Source: Herbiconiux sp.
GTDB lineage: Bacteria; Actinomycetota; Actinomycetes; Actinomycetales; Microbacteriaceae
Assembly (NCBI RefSeq): GCF_023264855.1
Contig: NZ_JAHFUW010000038.1
Span: 1-44,408 of the forward strand
Direction: 5' to 3'
DNA length: 44,408 bases
Both the position numbers and the translations under genes were made by a program. The notes under the pieces were generated by a model. It searched no databases. It was given only the letters and a program-made list of their open reading frames with translations, and was not told where the DNA came from. This document shows positions 34,186 through 42,664 of this stretch, piece after piece. How positions within the stretch are numbered: the stretch's first letter is position 1; the number at the start of each line of letters is the position of its first letter.

Positions 34186-35030
34186 TCCCGGGCTCCGTTC
34201 GGGTCTGCGGCAGACACGCCGGGCTGCGAGGGCGGCGCGGACGGCACCCAGGCGGGCGACCTCTTCTGCTGGAAGGCTGCGACGCCCTCGTGCTGCTCGT
34301 CGCCCTGCAGCGAGGCCGAGAGCGCAGGGACGAGCGCGGCGCGCGCCTCGGCAGCGGGGAGGTGCCCCGCCCGTGTCACCATCTGCTTCACGGCCCGAAC
34401 CGACGTGGGAGCGCACGCCAGGATCTGATCGATCCAGCGATCCACCGCGGCATCCAGTCCGTCCATCGGTGCGACCTCGTTGACGAGGCCGTGCTCGTGC
34501 AGCTCCTGCGCCGAGGCCATCCGGCCGGTGAGGAGCATGCCCATGGCCACGTTGTGGGGCAGCTTCCTCGGCAGCAGCGCGATCCCGCCGTCCAGGGCCA
34601 GCCGGCCCACACGGGGTTCGGTGAGGCCCAGACGCGCGTGATCCGCCGCGACGACGATGTCCGCGCCGAGCACCATCTCCAGCCCGCCACCGAGGGCGAA
34701 GCCGTTGACGCGCGCGATCACGGGCACGTCGAGCGTTCCGCGGAGACTGAAACCGCCGAAGCCGTTGGGATCCATGTCGGCCCAGTACTCCAGGCCGGTC
34801 TTCTCGACGGCGGACTGCGACATGTCGGCTCCGACACTGAACGCCCGCTCGCCGGAGCCGGAGAGCACCACCACCCGCACCTCCGGGTCGTTCTCGATGC
34901 TCTGCCAGATCGCGTTGAGCCGCTCGGCCGTCGTGCCGTCGACGGCGTTCAGCACCGGGGGCCGATCGATCGTCACCCGGGCCACTCCTCCGACGACGTC
35001 GTAGAGGACGCCGTCCTGCAGCCCGCTCAT
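34182..35030 (-). CDS. Enoyl-CoA hydratase/isomerase family protein
   Basis: A 282-residue crotonase-fold enzyme. The oxyanion-hole sequences GADMSQSA and NGFALGGGLEM are visible, and both glutamate positions of hydratases are kept (GGGLEM and LTEPRVG). The C-terminal tail after ~260 is proline-rich and not conserved. It lies between a family III CoA transferase and a DHDPS-family gene with four-base overlaps on each side. The neighbouring CoA transferase suggests it hydrates (or isomerises) the CoA thioester that enzyme makes; carnitine-type CaiD proteins are a comparable partner of CaiB. Confidence 0.87.
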   Translation of the reverse strand: MSGLQDGVLYDVVGGVARVTIDRPPVLNAVDGTTAERLNAIWQSIENDPEVRVVVLSGSGERAFSVGADMSQSAVEKTGLEYWADMDPNGFGGFSLRGTLDVPVIARVNGFALGGGLEMVLGADIVVAADHARLGLTEPRVGRLALDGGIALLPRKLPHNVAMGMLLTGRMASAQELHEHGLVNEVAPMDGLDAAVDRWIDQILACAPTSVRAVKQMVTRAGHLPAAEARAALVPALSASLQGDEQHEGVAAFQQKRSPAWVPSAPPSQPGVSAADPNGARE

Positions 35031-36256
35031 CGGAGCACCCCATCGGCGCGCAGACGCTCGATCGTCTCGTCGTCGACCCCGTACTCGCTCAGGATCTCGG
35101 CGTTGTGCTCGCCCAGACGCGGCGCGATCCGGCGCACGGTCGCGGGAGTGGCCGACAGCCGGATGGGGGCGTTCAGCATCTTCACCGTGCCGACACCCGG
35201 ATGCTCCGCCGACACGATCATGTTGTTGGCCGTGGTCTGCGGGTCGGCGAGCGTCTGCTCCAGCGACAGCACCGGGGCGTTGAGCAGCCCCTCCGCCTCA
35301 AGCCGGTCACACCAGTACTGCGTGCTGCCGGTGGCGAATCGTGCCGCGAAGATGCGGTGCAGCTCGGGTTTGGCTGCGAACTGCTGTTCCAGGGTGGCGA
35401 GGTCGGCGCGTTCACTCAGGTCGTCGTCCAGATCGAGCGCGCGGGACAGGTGGTGGAGCGGATTCGCCGTGAACCCGCCGACCAGGCAGAGCGCGCCGTC
35501 GGTGGTCTCGAACACCCCGCTCAGCGGCATCTCGGCCCAGTTGACCTCGTAGCCGCGGTTGAGCTGCATGCACGCCTCCTGCATCTGCATGTGCAGCATG
35601 GAGTCGTACATCGTGACCTCGACCTTCTGGCCCGATCCGGTGCGATCCCGGGTGCGCAGCGCCAGCAGGATGCCCTGGAACAGATGCATGCCGGTGGTGT
35701 AGTCGCACAGGGTCGTGGGATACATGCTGAGCGGGGTGTCGGGGGACTCGCGGCGCCACATCACGCCGGAGTACGCCTGGGCGATCGCATCCTGTCCGCC
35801 CTTGTGGGCGTAGGGACCCTCGGTGCCGAACCCGGTGCCCGAGGCCCAGATGAGCCCCGGATTGGCCGCGGAGAGCTCTTCGTAGCCGAAGCCCATCCGC
35901 TCCATGACCCCGTGCCGGAAGTTGCTCACCACGACGTCGGCCTCCGCGATGATGCGCCGGAGCACCGCCCGACCCTCCTCCTGCCGGGTGTCGACTGAGA
36001 GGCTGCGCTTGTTGCGGTTGATCGACAGGAAGATCGGGTTGTCCTGGCCATCCGGATCGGGAAAGGAGTTGCGGGAGATGTCGCCGAGGCCCGGTCGCTC
36101 GACCTTGATCACGTCCGCGCCGAAGTCGCCGAGTAGCTGCGTGGCGCTCGGGCCCATGTACACCTGGGTGAAGTCGACCACGGTGATGCCGGCGAGCGGC
36201 TGCTCCTCGGCGGCACCCGCGCTGCCCACCCCTGCTGCTGTGTCGGTCATGGTCAT
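35027..36256 (-). CDS. Family III (CaiB/BaiF) CoA transferase
   Basis: A 409-residue CoA transferase. N-terminal LAGITVVDFTQVYMGPSATQLLGDFGADVIKVERP and the GFGTEGPYAHKGGQD segment, with candidate catalytic Asp156, mark the family, which transfers CoA between carboxylic acids through a mixed-anhydride intermediate. ATG 36256 follows AAGGAG and overlaps the upstream flavoprotein stop in ATGA; its own stop overlaps the ECH start in ATGA. Donor and acceptor are unknown; formate, succinate, carnitine and aromatic acids are used by relatives. Confidence 0.88.
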   Translation of the reverse strand: MTMTDTAAGVGSAGAAEEQPLAGITVVDFTQVYMGPSATQLLGDFGADVIKVERPGLGDISRNSFPDPDGQDNPIFLSINRNKRSLSVDTRQEEGRAVLRRIIAEADVVVSNFRHGVMERMGFGYEELSAANPGLIWASGTGFGTEGPYAHKGGQDAIAQAYSGVMWRRESPDTPLSMYPTTLCDYTTGMHLFQGILLALRTRDRTGSGQKVEVTMYDSMLHMQMQEACMQLNRGYEVNWAEMPLSGVFETTDGALCLVGGFTANPLHHLSRALDLDDDLSERADLATLEQQFAAKPELHRIFAARFATGSTQYWCDRLEAEGLLNAPVLSLEQTLADPQTTANNMIVSAEHPGVGTVKMLNAPIRLSATPATVRRIAPRLGEHNAEILSEYGVDDETIERLRADGVLR

Positions 36257-37620
36257 GCCGTCGCTCCTTCCAGAACCGCGTCGATGGTCGCGTTCGCCGC
36301 CGGGACGTCTCCCGGATCGGCGCCGTGCCGGCGCATGCCCGCCTGGATGTCGGTGGCATCGACCTCGCGCACGAACGTGCCGGCATCCAGTGCCAGCGCC
36401 GCGGCGATGCCGACAGCCTGGCCCATGGCCATGCACGGCGGGATCTCGCGCGAGGACTTCTGGGCCGCCGGTGTGGCCGAGTAGTGCCGCCCGGCCACCA
36501 GCAGCTGGTCGACCTCGCGGGGGAGCAGCGAGCGGTAGGGGTAGTAGTAGTCGCGGCCCCGGGCCACCGAATCGGCGAAGTGGCGGCGGGTCGTCACGTC
36601 GTCCTTGGTGACCACGTACTCGCCCTGCAGCAGCCGGGTCTGGCGCACACCCATCTGCGGTGCCGCATCGACGATGTAGCAGTCCGCGAAGCCGGGGAGG
36701 TGCTTCTTGACGTGGTCGAGGGCCTCGGCGATCCGGTCGCGGGCGGCGAACTCGGCCCGGGTCAGATCATCCGGATCCGAGCCGTCGTAGCCGGTCATGT
36801 GCGGCGCGTTGCACCAGACCACCCCCGGCAGGGGTGTTTTCAGCCACCACAGGTCCCAGGCCCCGCCGAGCAGGCGCTTGATGGTGCGGTTGATGGCCCG
36901 GGCCTCTTTGGGGTTCTCCTGCTCGAACCGCTCCGCCTCGGCGGTGTCCACGCCGCCCAGCCGGAACACGAGCGTGGTGAGGTAGCTGTCCTTGATGTGA
37001 CTCGCGCCGGCCCGGGCCGCCACGTCGATGTCGCCCGTGGTGTCGATGACCACACTGCCGAGGTAGGCCCGCGGCCCGGCCTTCGTCTCGCAGACGACGC
37101 CCTTCATCACGCCCTCCTCGACGATCGGGCGGCTGAACCAGGCGTGTAGCACGAGCTCGACGCCCGCCTCTCGCACCAGATCGTTCGACACCCGCTTCCA
37201 GCCGTCGGGATCGAAGGCGGCGGCGTAGCAGATGGGCTTGGGCTGGGTGTGCGAGTGGAAGTCGAAGAGGCCGTAGCGGCCCCACTTGTTCCAGGTCTCC
37301 CGCGAGGCGTAGCGGTCCTCCTGCGGGGCGACCACCACCAGCCCCAGCCGGTCCAGCCGCTCGATGTACTCAGAGACGATCCCCGTGACGGAGATTTCGG
37401 AGCCGTTGATCATGTCGTCCAGCACCAGCACCATGCCGCCGCTGGCGAGGCCGCCGAGGTACGGGTAGCGCTCGATGAGGGTGACGGATGCACCGGATCG
37501 GGCGGCGGTGACCGCGGCGGAGACGCCGGCCGGCCCTCCGCCCACGACGACGACGTCGGAGCGCGAGGCGATCGGTGCGGTCAGGTCTGAGGGGTGCACG
37601 CGGAGGTCGTGTTCTGTCAT
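36253..37620 (-). CDS. FAD-dependent oxidoreductase (FAD_oxidored family)
   Basis: A 455-residue flavoprotein. The dinucleotide motif DVVVVGGGPAGVSAAV is at about 23-38, followed by LIERYPYLGG; VVIDTTGDIDVAARAGA and the closing LLVAGRHYSATPAAQ with CMAMGQAVGIAAALAL are typical of PF12831 proteins. No signal peptide or iron-sulfur cysteines are evident. Members oxidise or reduce a variety of organic acids. It lies 11 bases after the permease gene and is coupled to the CoA transferase gene, so it may take the imported compound as its substrate. Confidence 0.86.
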   Translation of the reverse strand: MTEHDLRVHPSDLTAPIASRSDVVVVGGGPAGVSAAVTAARSGASVTLIERYPYLGGLASGGMVLVLDDMINGSEISVTGIVSEYIERLDRLGLVVVAPQEDRYASRETWNKWGRYGLFDFHSHTQPKPICYAAAFDPDGWKRVSNDLVREAGVELVLHAWFSRPIVEEGVMKGVVCETKAGPRAYLGSVVIDTTGDIDVAARAGASHIKDSYLTTLVFRLGGVDTAEAERFEQENPKEARAINRTIKRLLGGAWDLWWLKTPLPGVVWCNAPHMTGYDGSDPDDLTRAEFAARDRIAEALDHVKKHLPGFADCYIVDAAPQMGVRQTRLLQGEYVVTKDDVTTRRHFADSVARGRDYYYPYRSLLPREVDQLLVAGRHYSATPAAQKSSREIPPCMAMGQAVGIAAALALDAGTFVREVDATDIQAGMRRHGADPGDVPAANATIDAVLEGATA

Positions 37621-37631
37621 GGTCTGATTCC

Positions 37632-38930
37632 TTACTTTCCGACGTAGAGTCCGTTGCGCCGACGCGCAAGGAGGTAGAGGAGCACGCTGATCGCGCTGAG
37701 CACGGCGACGTAGACCGGGAAGATCCAGCTCAGGCCGATCGACTGCAGCCAGACGAGCAGGTATGACGCGGTTCCGCCGAACAGGGCGACGCCGATTCCG
37801 TAGCCGAGGGACACGCCCGCGCCTCGCGAGGCCTTCGGCATCAGCGAGGTGGCCACGACGTTGTAGAGGGTCATGTTGACCACCAGCACGATCGAGCCGC
37901 CGAGCAGCACCAGCGCGAACCCGCCGATCCCCGGCTGGGTGTAGCCGAGCATGAGGAACACCGACGGGATCGCCAGCAGGCGTGCCACGATGAACCAGGT
38001 CGACATCGGCCGGCCGTCGACCAGCCGGCCGACCAGCCAGCTTCCGGCCACCATGATCAGGCCGAGGAGAGTGGTGAGCCCGAACACGGCCGTGGGATCC
38101 TCGCCGAAGCTACTGCGAGCCGCACTGGGAAGGCCGGTGTTCCAGGCGTAGCTGTAGGCCTGGACCGCTCCGACCACGAAGATGATCGCGAGTACCCCGA
38201 GCCAGTTGCGGCGAACACCCTGCCACACCGATTTCGTCGACGTTCGGGCCAGCTCGTCCGGCCGCATGGTCTCCGGCAGCGTGCGGCGCAGGTAGAGCAC
38301 GACGAAACCGAAGAGGGCGCCGACGATGAACGGAAGCCGCCACCCCCACTCGCCCATCGCCTCGGCGCCGAGCGCCAGACTGCAGAAGAAGCTCACCAGG
38401 GAGGCCAGGAGGATGCCGACGTTGACGTACACCGACATGATGCCGGCGACCGCACCTTCACGGCCTTCCGGAGCGAGCTCGACGGCGTGGGCGGTCGAGA
38501 GCGGAGCCTCGATCCCGGTCGAGATGCCCTGCACGATGCGGCAGGCCAGCAGGATGACCCCGGCCCAGACTCCGATCTGGTCGTAGTCCGGAGTGATGGC
38601 GATGATGAGCGTCGTCACGGCGATCATCGCGATCGACAGCAGCATCACCCGCCGGCGGCCGACCCGGTCGGCCAGGGTGCCGAGGAGGATGCCTCCCAGG
38701 GGCCGGAAGGCGAATCCGACGGCGAACACCGAGAGGGCGCCGAGCGTCGCGGTGACGGGGTCGCTGGAGGGGAAGAAGCTCGGCCCGATGAAGGCCGAGA
38801 GGAGCCCGAAGATCATCCAGTCGTACCACTCGAGGGCGTTGCCGAGGCCGAGGCCGAGAAGGCCCCGACGCACGACGGGAGTGAAGCGGGTGCGATCCCG
38901 AGTCGGACGGGTGACGCCGATGTCAACCAT
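37632..38930 (-). CDS. MFS transporter of the metabolite:H+ symporter type
   Basis: A 432-residue, twelve-helix major-facilitator protein. The GNALEWYDWMIFG segment and the loop motif GTLADRVGRRRVML are those of metabolite:H+ symporters such as KgtP, ProP and ShiA, which import organic acids or zwitterions. It follows the regulator gene by 97 bases (GAAAGGGG before the ATG) and precedes the flavoprotein gene by 11. It probably brings in the substrate of the operon. Confidence 0.88.
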   Translation of the reverse strand: MVDIGVTRPTRDRTRFTPVVRRGLLGLGLGNALEWYDWMIFGLLSAFIGPSFFPSSDPVTATLGALSVFAVGFAFRPLGGILLGTLADRVGRRRVMLLSIAMIAVTTLIIAITPDYDQIGVWAGVILLACRIVQGISTGIEAPLSTAHAVELAPEGREGAVAGIMSVYVNVGILLASLVSFFCSLALGAEAMGEWGWRLPFIVGALFGFVVLYLRRTLPETMRPDELARTSTKSVWQGVRRNWLGVLAIIFVVGAVQAYSYAWNTGLPSAARSSFGEDPTAVFGLTTLLGLIMVAGSWLVGRLVDGRPMSTWFIVARLLAIPSVFLMLGYTQPGIGGFALVLLGGSIVLVVNMTLYNVVATSLMPKASRGAGVSLGYGIGVALFGGTASYLLVWLQSIGLSWIFPVYVAVLSAISVLLYLLARRRNGLYVGK

Positions 38931-39027
38931 GGAGTGCCCCTTTCTGGGCGTGCGGAAGAGCGCTCGCTGCAGCCGTCGATCGGCCTGCGGAGCGTGATGG
39001 GTGTGAGGAGGAGAGCCGGAGTACCGC

Positions 39028-39630
39028 TTACCAGCTCGGGGGAGTGCTCACCCAGATGGAGACGCAATCCTCGTCGTAGGGGTTCACGTACCAGTGGGCG
39101 ATCTCGGAGGAGAAGTTGATCGAGTCGCCGGCGTTCACGGTGTGCTTGACGCCGTCGAGGTAGACGTCCTGCTTGCCGGACAGGATGATGCCGAACTCTT
39201 CGCCGACATGGCGGAACGGGGTGGCACTGGTGTCGTGCCCGGGCGGGCTCACGACCCAGTGCGCCTCGAGCGCGCCGTTCAGATCCGGTGTCAGCTGTTC
39301 GTAGACCGCGTCGCCGACCGCCTCGCGGGAGACCTTCTTGAGGTTCTGCCGTTCGTGCCGGCGCACCACGGGCGACCGCGTCTCCTCGCCGGTGGCGAAG
39401 AACCGGCCGACGGGGATGCTCAGACCGTGGGCGATCTGCACCAGGGTCGAGAACGACGGATTGGCGAGACCGCGCTCGATCTGGCTGACGATGGCCGAAC
39501 TCACACCCGATTTCTCCGAGAGGGCGGCGAGGGTGAGTCCGCGATCCTTCCGGAGAGCCTTCACTTGAGATCCCACGGACAACAGCAGGGTCTCCACTGC
39601 GGCCGGTGAAACGGGGGTGCTGTCGGTCAT
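39028..39630 (-). CDS. XRE-family regulator with C-terminal cupin domain
   Basis: A 200-residue transcription factor: a Cro/C1-type helix-turn-helix (about 18-75, VKALRKDRGLTLAALSEKSGVSSAIVSQIERG) and a cupin domain (about 120-198, HVGEEFGIILSGKQDVYLDG and GDSINFSSEIAHWYVNP) that binds a small ligand. ATG 39630 is chosen because GGAAGG ends six bases upstream; earlier in-frame ATGs lack this. It is the first gene of the minus-strand unit and its promoter holds a palindrome, so it probably controls itself and the catabolic genes. Whether it represses or activates is unknown. Confidence 0.88.
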   Translation of the reverse strand: MTDSTPVSPAAVETLLLSVGSQVKALRKDRGLTLAALSEKSGVSSAIVSQIERGLANPSFSTLVQIAHGLSIPVGRFFATGEETRSPVVRRHERQNLKKVSREAVGDAVYEQLTPDLNGALEAHWVVSPPGHDTSATPFRHVGEEFGIILSGKQDVYLDGVKHTVNAGDSINFSSEIAHWYVNPYDEDCVSIWVSTPPSW

Positions 39631-39655
39631 CGACATCCTTCCTCGAGTTCCATTT

Positions 39656-39683
39656 ACTTTATTGAAGAATTTCATTAAGTCAA
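39656..39683 (-). promoter_or_regulatory. Promoter and overlapping palindromic operator of the XRE-cupin gene
   Basis: On minus, TTGACT (39683-39678) and TAAAGT (39661-39656) are 16 bases apart. An imperfect palindrome with arms ACTTTATTGAAG and AATTTCATTAAGT is centred on 39668 (8 of 12 pairs) and spans exactly the promoter. The strip is AT-rich in otherwise GC-rich DNA. Confidence 0.6.
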
Positions 39684-39713
39684 GGATTTCTGGCTCGTTT
39701 TGCCCGAGCACGC

Positions 39714-39719
39714 TACCGT
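39714..39719 (+). promoter_or_regulatory. Probable -10 element for leaderless Tat-protein gene
   Basis: TACCGT lies six bases before the ATG at 39726, with GGGGGC between. This fits the leaderless pattern seen at other genes here, although GGGGG could also be read as a ribosome binding site of short spacing. Confidence 0.45.
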
Positions 39720-39725
39720 GGGGGC

Positions 39726-40850
39726 ATGTCTGAGCCGATTTTCCCTACACCTGTGCACCTCGACAACGGTCTGGACGGGGGTGCTGACGGCGCCGGACCC
39801 CTCTCGCGCCGGACGGTGCTCACGGCCGCCGCCTGGAGTGCACCCGTCGTGGCCATCACGCTGGCCGCTCCTGCCGCCAGCGCCAGCGAGGCCGGCTTCG
39901 ACCTGACCTTGGACCCGCTTCAGCTGGGCGACTCCCTCCCGGTGTTCAGCGCCGACTTCAGCCGCCGGTGGTTCGCCGGCGCTCCCCTCGGGATCGTCGT
40001 CGGCAACCACGGGACACTGGCATCGCCGGCCGGAGCCACGCTGACCGTCAGTGTCGACTCCCGGGTGTTCCAGCTCACCGGGATGCGCGGAGCGTTCCCC
40101 GGCGACGACACCCCCGAAGCCCTGACCATCGTGTCGAACACGGTCGACGGTAACCGCTCGACCATCACCGCCACGATCCCCTACGCCATCCCGGCGGGCA
40201 CGGATTCGTACACGGGCTTCCGCATCTCCATGGACTTCGACACGGTCGCCGTCTACCCGAACGACGGCGTCCAGCCGGTGCTCGACTCCACCTGGGTGCT
40301 CGGGTCTCCCTCGGGCGACATCGACCCGGGCAACAACTCCGTCAGCTACACCGGCTACCGGGACGTCGGCCCCGCGACCGCCTGGGGCGTGCTCGCCGAC
40401 GCCGTCTGGGAGCGCGTCGATTTCGCGGGCGGCACCGGCTACAGCCACCGTGCGACGAGCTTCACGCTGACCTCGACCGGGCCGACGCCGGCCGTGGCCG
40501 GCGGGGAGATCATGATCCTCACCGACCAGCGCGTCAGCACGGCCATCACGGTCGAGGACATCCAGCTGAACGGGGAGCCGGCGGGTGACGCCATCGTGTT
40601 CGATCGCGACGACTCGTATGTCGGTCAGGTGCTCTACAAGTACTACACGAACACCGTCGACCTGGTCGAAGGCGACGTCGTGACGTTCTCGCTGAGCTAC
40701 ACCGACGGTCTCCCGGACACCGTCCCCGAGAACCTCTCGGGCTCGCAGATCAACTTCATCGGCGTCATCCCGAACGACGACAACCGCCGCGGCACGAACA
40801 TCAGCGCGGCGACGAACACTGACCGGACCGGGTTCGAAGCGACCCCCTGA
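39726..40850 (+). CDS. Tat-exported protein of unknown function
   Basis: A 374-residue protein with a twin-arginine signal: SRRTVL at 27-32, a hydrophobic stretch (about 33-50) and AAPAASAS as probable cleavage site. The mature part is acidic, rich in Thr, Ser, Asp and Gly, and looks all-beta, with repeated strand-like segments such as [24 protein letters not shown] and [11 protein letters not shown]. No LPXTG motif, lipobox or membrane anchor is present, so it should be released. It is not recognised as an enzyme. It is transcribed away from the XRE-cupin regulator across 95 bases that hold both promoters. Confidence 0.8.
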   Translation: MSEPIFPTPVHLDNGLDGGADGAGPLSRRTVLTAAAWSAPVVAITLAAPAASASEAGFDLTLDPLQLGDSLPVFSADFSRRWFAGAPLGIVVGNHGTLASPAGATLTVSVDSRVFQLTGMRGAFPGDDTPEALTIVSNTVDGNRSTITATIPYAIPAGTDSYTGFRISMDFDTVAVYPNDGVQPVLDSTWVLGSPSGDIDPGNNSVSYTGYRDVGPATAWGVLADAVWERVDFAGGTGYSHRATSFTLTSTGPTPAVAGGEIMILTDQRVSTAITVEDIQLNGEPAGDAIVFDRDDSYVGQVLYKYYTNTVDLVEGDVVTFSLSYTDGLPDTVPENLSGSQINFIGVIPNDDNRRGTNISAATNTDRTGFEATP

Positions 40851-40852
40851 GC

Positions 40853-40875
40853 GGTGCCGCGTGCCGGGGGGCACC
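40853..40875 (+). terminator. Possible hairpin between Tat-protein gene and aroC
   Basis: GGTGCC can pair with GGCACC, or alternatively GTGCC with GGCAC around GGGG. Only a weak terminator: no T run follows. Confidence 0.35.
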
Positions 40876-40900
40876 TCGCGTCTGTGGGAGGATCGTAACC

Positions 40901-42103
40901 ATGCTTCGTTGGCTCACCGCCGGCGAGTCCCACGGTCAAGAACTCATCGCGATCCTCGAGGGCCTCCCGTCCGGCATCCCCGTCACTCTCGACCACCTCC
41001 GCACCGACCTCGCGCGGCGCAAGCTCGGCTACGGCCGCGGTGCGCGCATGAAGTTCGAGCAGGACGAACTCACCATGTCGGGTGGGGTCGTGCACGGGCG
41101 CACGCTCGGCAGCCCGGTCGCGGTGCGCATCGGCAACACCGAATGGCCCAAGTGGACCGAGGTGATGGGCGTCGAGCCGCTCGACGAGGCCCTGCCCGGC
41201 CGCGGCCGCAGCGCGCCCCTGACCCGTCCCCGACCCGGCCACGCCGACCTGGTGGGCATGCAGAAGTACGACTTCGACGAGGCGCGGCCGATCCTCGAGC
41301 GCGCGAGTGCCCGCGAGACCGCCGCCCGTGTCGCCCTCGGCGCCATCGCCAAGGCCTTCCTCGGCGAGCTCGGCATCACCCTCGTGAGCCACACCCTCTC
41401 GATCGGCCCCGTGCGCGTACCCGATGGCAGCCCGCTTCCCGTGCCCTCCGACGTCGACGCGCTCGACGCCGATCCGGTGCGTTGCTGGGACAAGACCACG
41501 AGCGACCTCATGGTCGCCGAGATCGACGACGCCCACAAAGAGGGCGACACGCTCGGCGGCGTCGTCGAGGTGCTGGCCTACGGACTGCCGCCGGGACTGG
41601 GTTCGCACGTGCACTGGGACCGCCGCCTCGACTCGCAGCTGGCCGCCGCCCTGATGGGCATCCAGGCGATCAAGGGCGTGGAGGTCGGTGACGGCTTCGA
41701 GACCACCCGGCGCCGGGGATCCGCCGCCCACGACGAGCTGTACCGCGAGGGCGGCTCGATCTCGCGCTCGAGCGATCGAGCCGGCGGCACCGAGGGCGGA
41801 ATGTCCACCGGTACCGTGCTGCGGGTTCGTGCCGGGATGAAGCCGATCGCGACCGTGCCTCACGCGCTGCACACGATCGACGTGGCCACCGGCGAAGAGG
41901 CGGCCGCGCACCACCAGCGCTCCGACGTCTGCGCCGTTCCGGCCGCCGGTGTCGTCGCCGAGGCGATGACCGCCCTCGTGCTGGCGAACGCCGTGCTGGA
42001 GAAGTTCGGCGGCGACTCGGTCGGCGAGACCCGCCGCAACCTCCAGTCGTACCTGGCGGCCATCCCCGAGGCACTGCGCACCGACATCGTGCGCGCCGAC
42101 TAG
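40901..42103 (+). CDS. aroC: Chorismate synthase
   Basis: Converts 5-enolpyruvylshikimate-3-phosphate to chorismate using reduced FMN. The 400-residue protein begins [21 protein letters not shown] and shows the conserved [35 protein letters not shown] and [13 protein letters not shown] regions (each shortened here). GGGAGGATC precedes the ATG. First of the second shikimate block aroC-aroK-aroB-aroQ. Confidence 0.96.
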   Translation: MLRWLTAGESHGQELIAILEGLPSGIPVTLDHLRTDLARRKLGYGRGARMKFEQDELTMSGGVVHGRTLGSPVAVRIGNTEWPKWTEVMGVEPLDEALPGRGRSAPLTRPRPGHADLVGMQKYDFDEARPILERASARETAARVALGAIAKAFLGELGITLVSHTLSIGPVRVPDGSPLPVPSDVDALDADPVRCWDKTTSDLMVAEIDDAHKEGDTLGGVVEVLAYGLPPGLGSHVHWDRRLDSQLAAALMGIQAIKGVEVGDGFETTRRRGSAAHDELYREGGSISRSSDRAGGTEGGMSTGTVLRVRAGMKPIATVPHALHTIDVATGEEAAAHHQRSDVCAVPAAGVVAEAMTALVLANAVLEKFGGDSVGETRRNLQSYLAAIPEALRTDIVRAD

Positions 42104-42112
42104 GGCGAGCGC

Positions 42113-42664
42113 ATGAAAATCGTGCTGATCGGCCCGCCCGCGGCCGGCAAATCGCGCATCGGCAAGCGGGTCGCCCGGCTGCTGGATGTGCCCTACGTCG
42201 ACACCGACAAGCTGATCGTGGCGGCGCACGGCCCGATCGTCGACATCTTCAGCGCGCACGGCGAACCGCACTTCCGCACGCTCGAGCGCGCCGAGGTCGT
42301 CAAGGCCCTGGCCACCGACGCCGTGGTCTCCTTCGGCGGCGGAGCGGTGCTCGACCCCGACACCCAGCACGACATCGCCGGTCTGCCGGTGCTGCTGCTG
42401 ACCGTTCAGCCGCACGCCGTAGCCGGACGGCTCGGCAGCGGCAAGCGGCCGCTCGTGCGCGATGTCGACTCGTGGATCGCCCTGTACGAGCAGCGCCGCG
42501 ACCTCTACCGGCGGCTCGCCGACCACACCATCGACACGACCGACCGCGCCACCGACGACCTCGCCGAGGAGGTCGCCGAGTGGGCACGAGCGCAGGCCGT
42601 TGCCCGCGGCACCGCCTTCGACGCGACGACCGACCGCACCCAGCACGAGGAGAGCATCCGATGA
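42113..42664 (+). CDS. aroK: Shikimate kinase
   Basis: Phosphorylates shikimate at the 3-hydroxyl with ATP. The 183-residue protein has Walker A GPPAAGKSRIG, the substrate-binding pair DTD at 31-33, the shikimate contacts FRTLE and SFGGGAV, and a lid with GKRPLV, followed by RRDLYRRLAD. It starts nine bases after aroC and its stop overlaps the aroB ATG in ATGA. Confidence 0.94.
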   Translation: MKIVLIGPPAAGKSRIGKRVARLLDVPYVDTDKLIVAAHGPIVDIFSAHGEPHFRTLERAEVVKALATDAVVSFGGGAVLDPDTQHDIAGLPVLLLTVQPHAVAGRLGSGKRPLVRDVDSWIALYEQRRDLYRRLADHTIDTTDRATDDLAEEVAEWARAQAVARGTAFDATTDRTQHEESIR

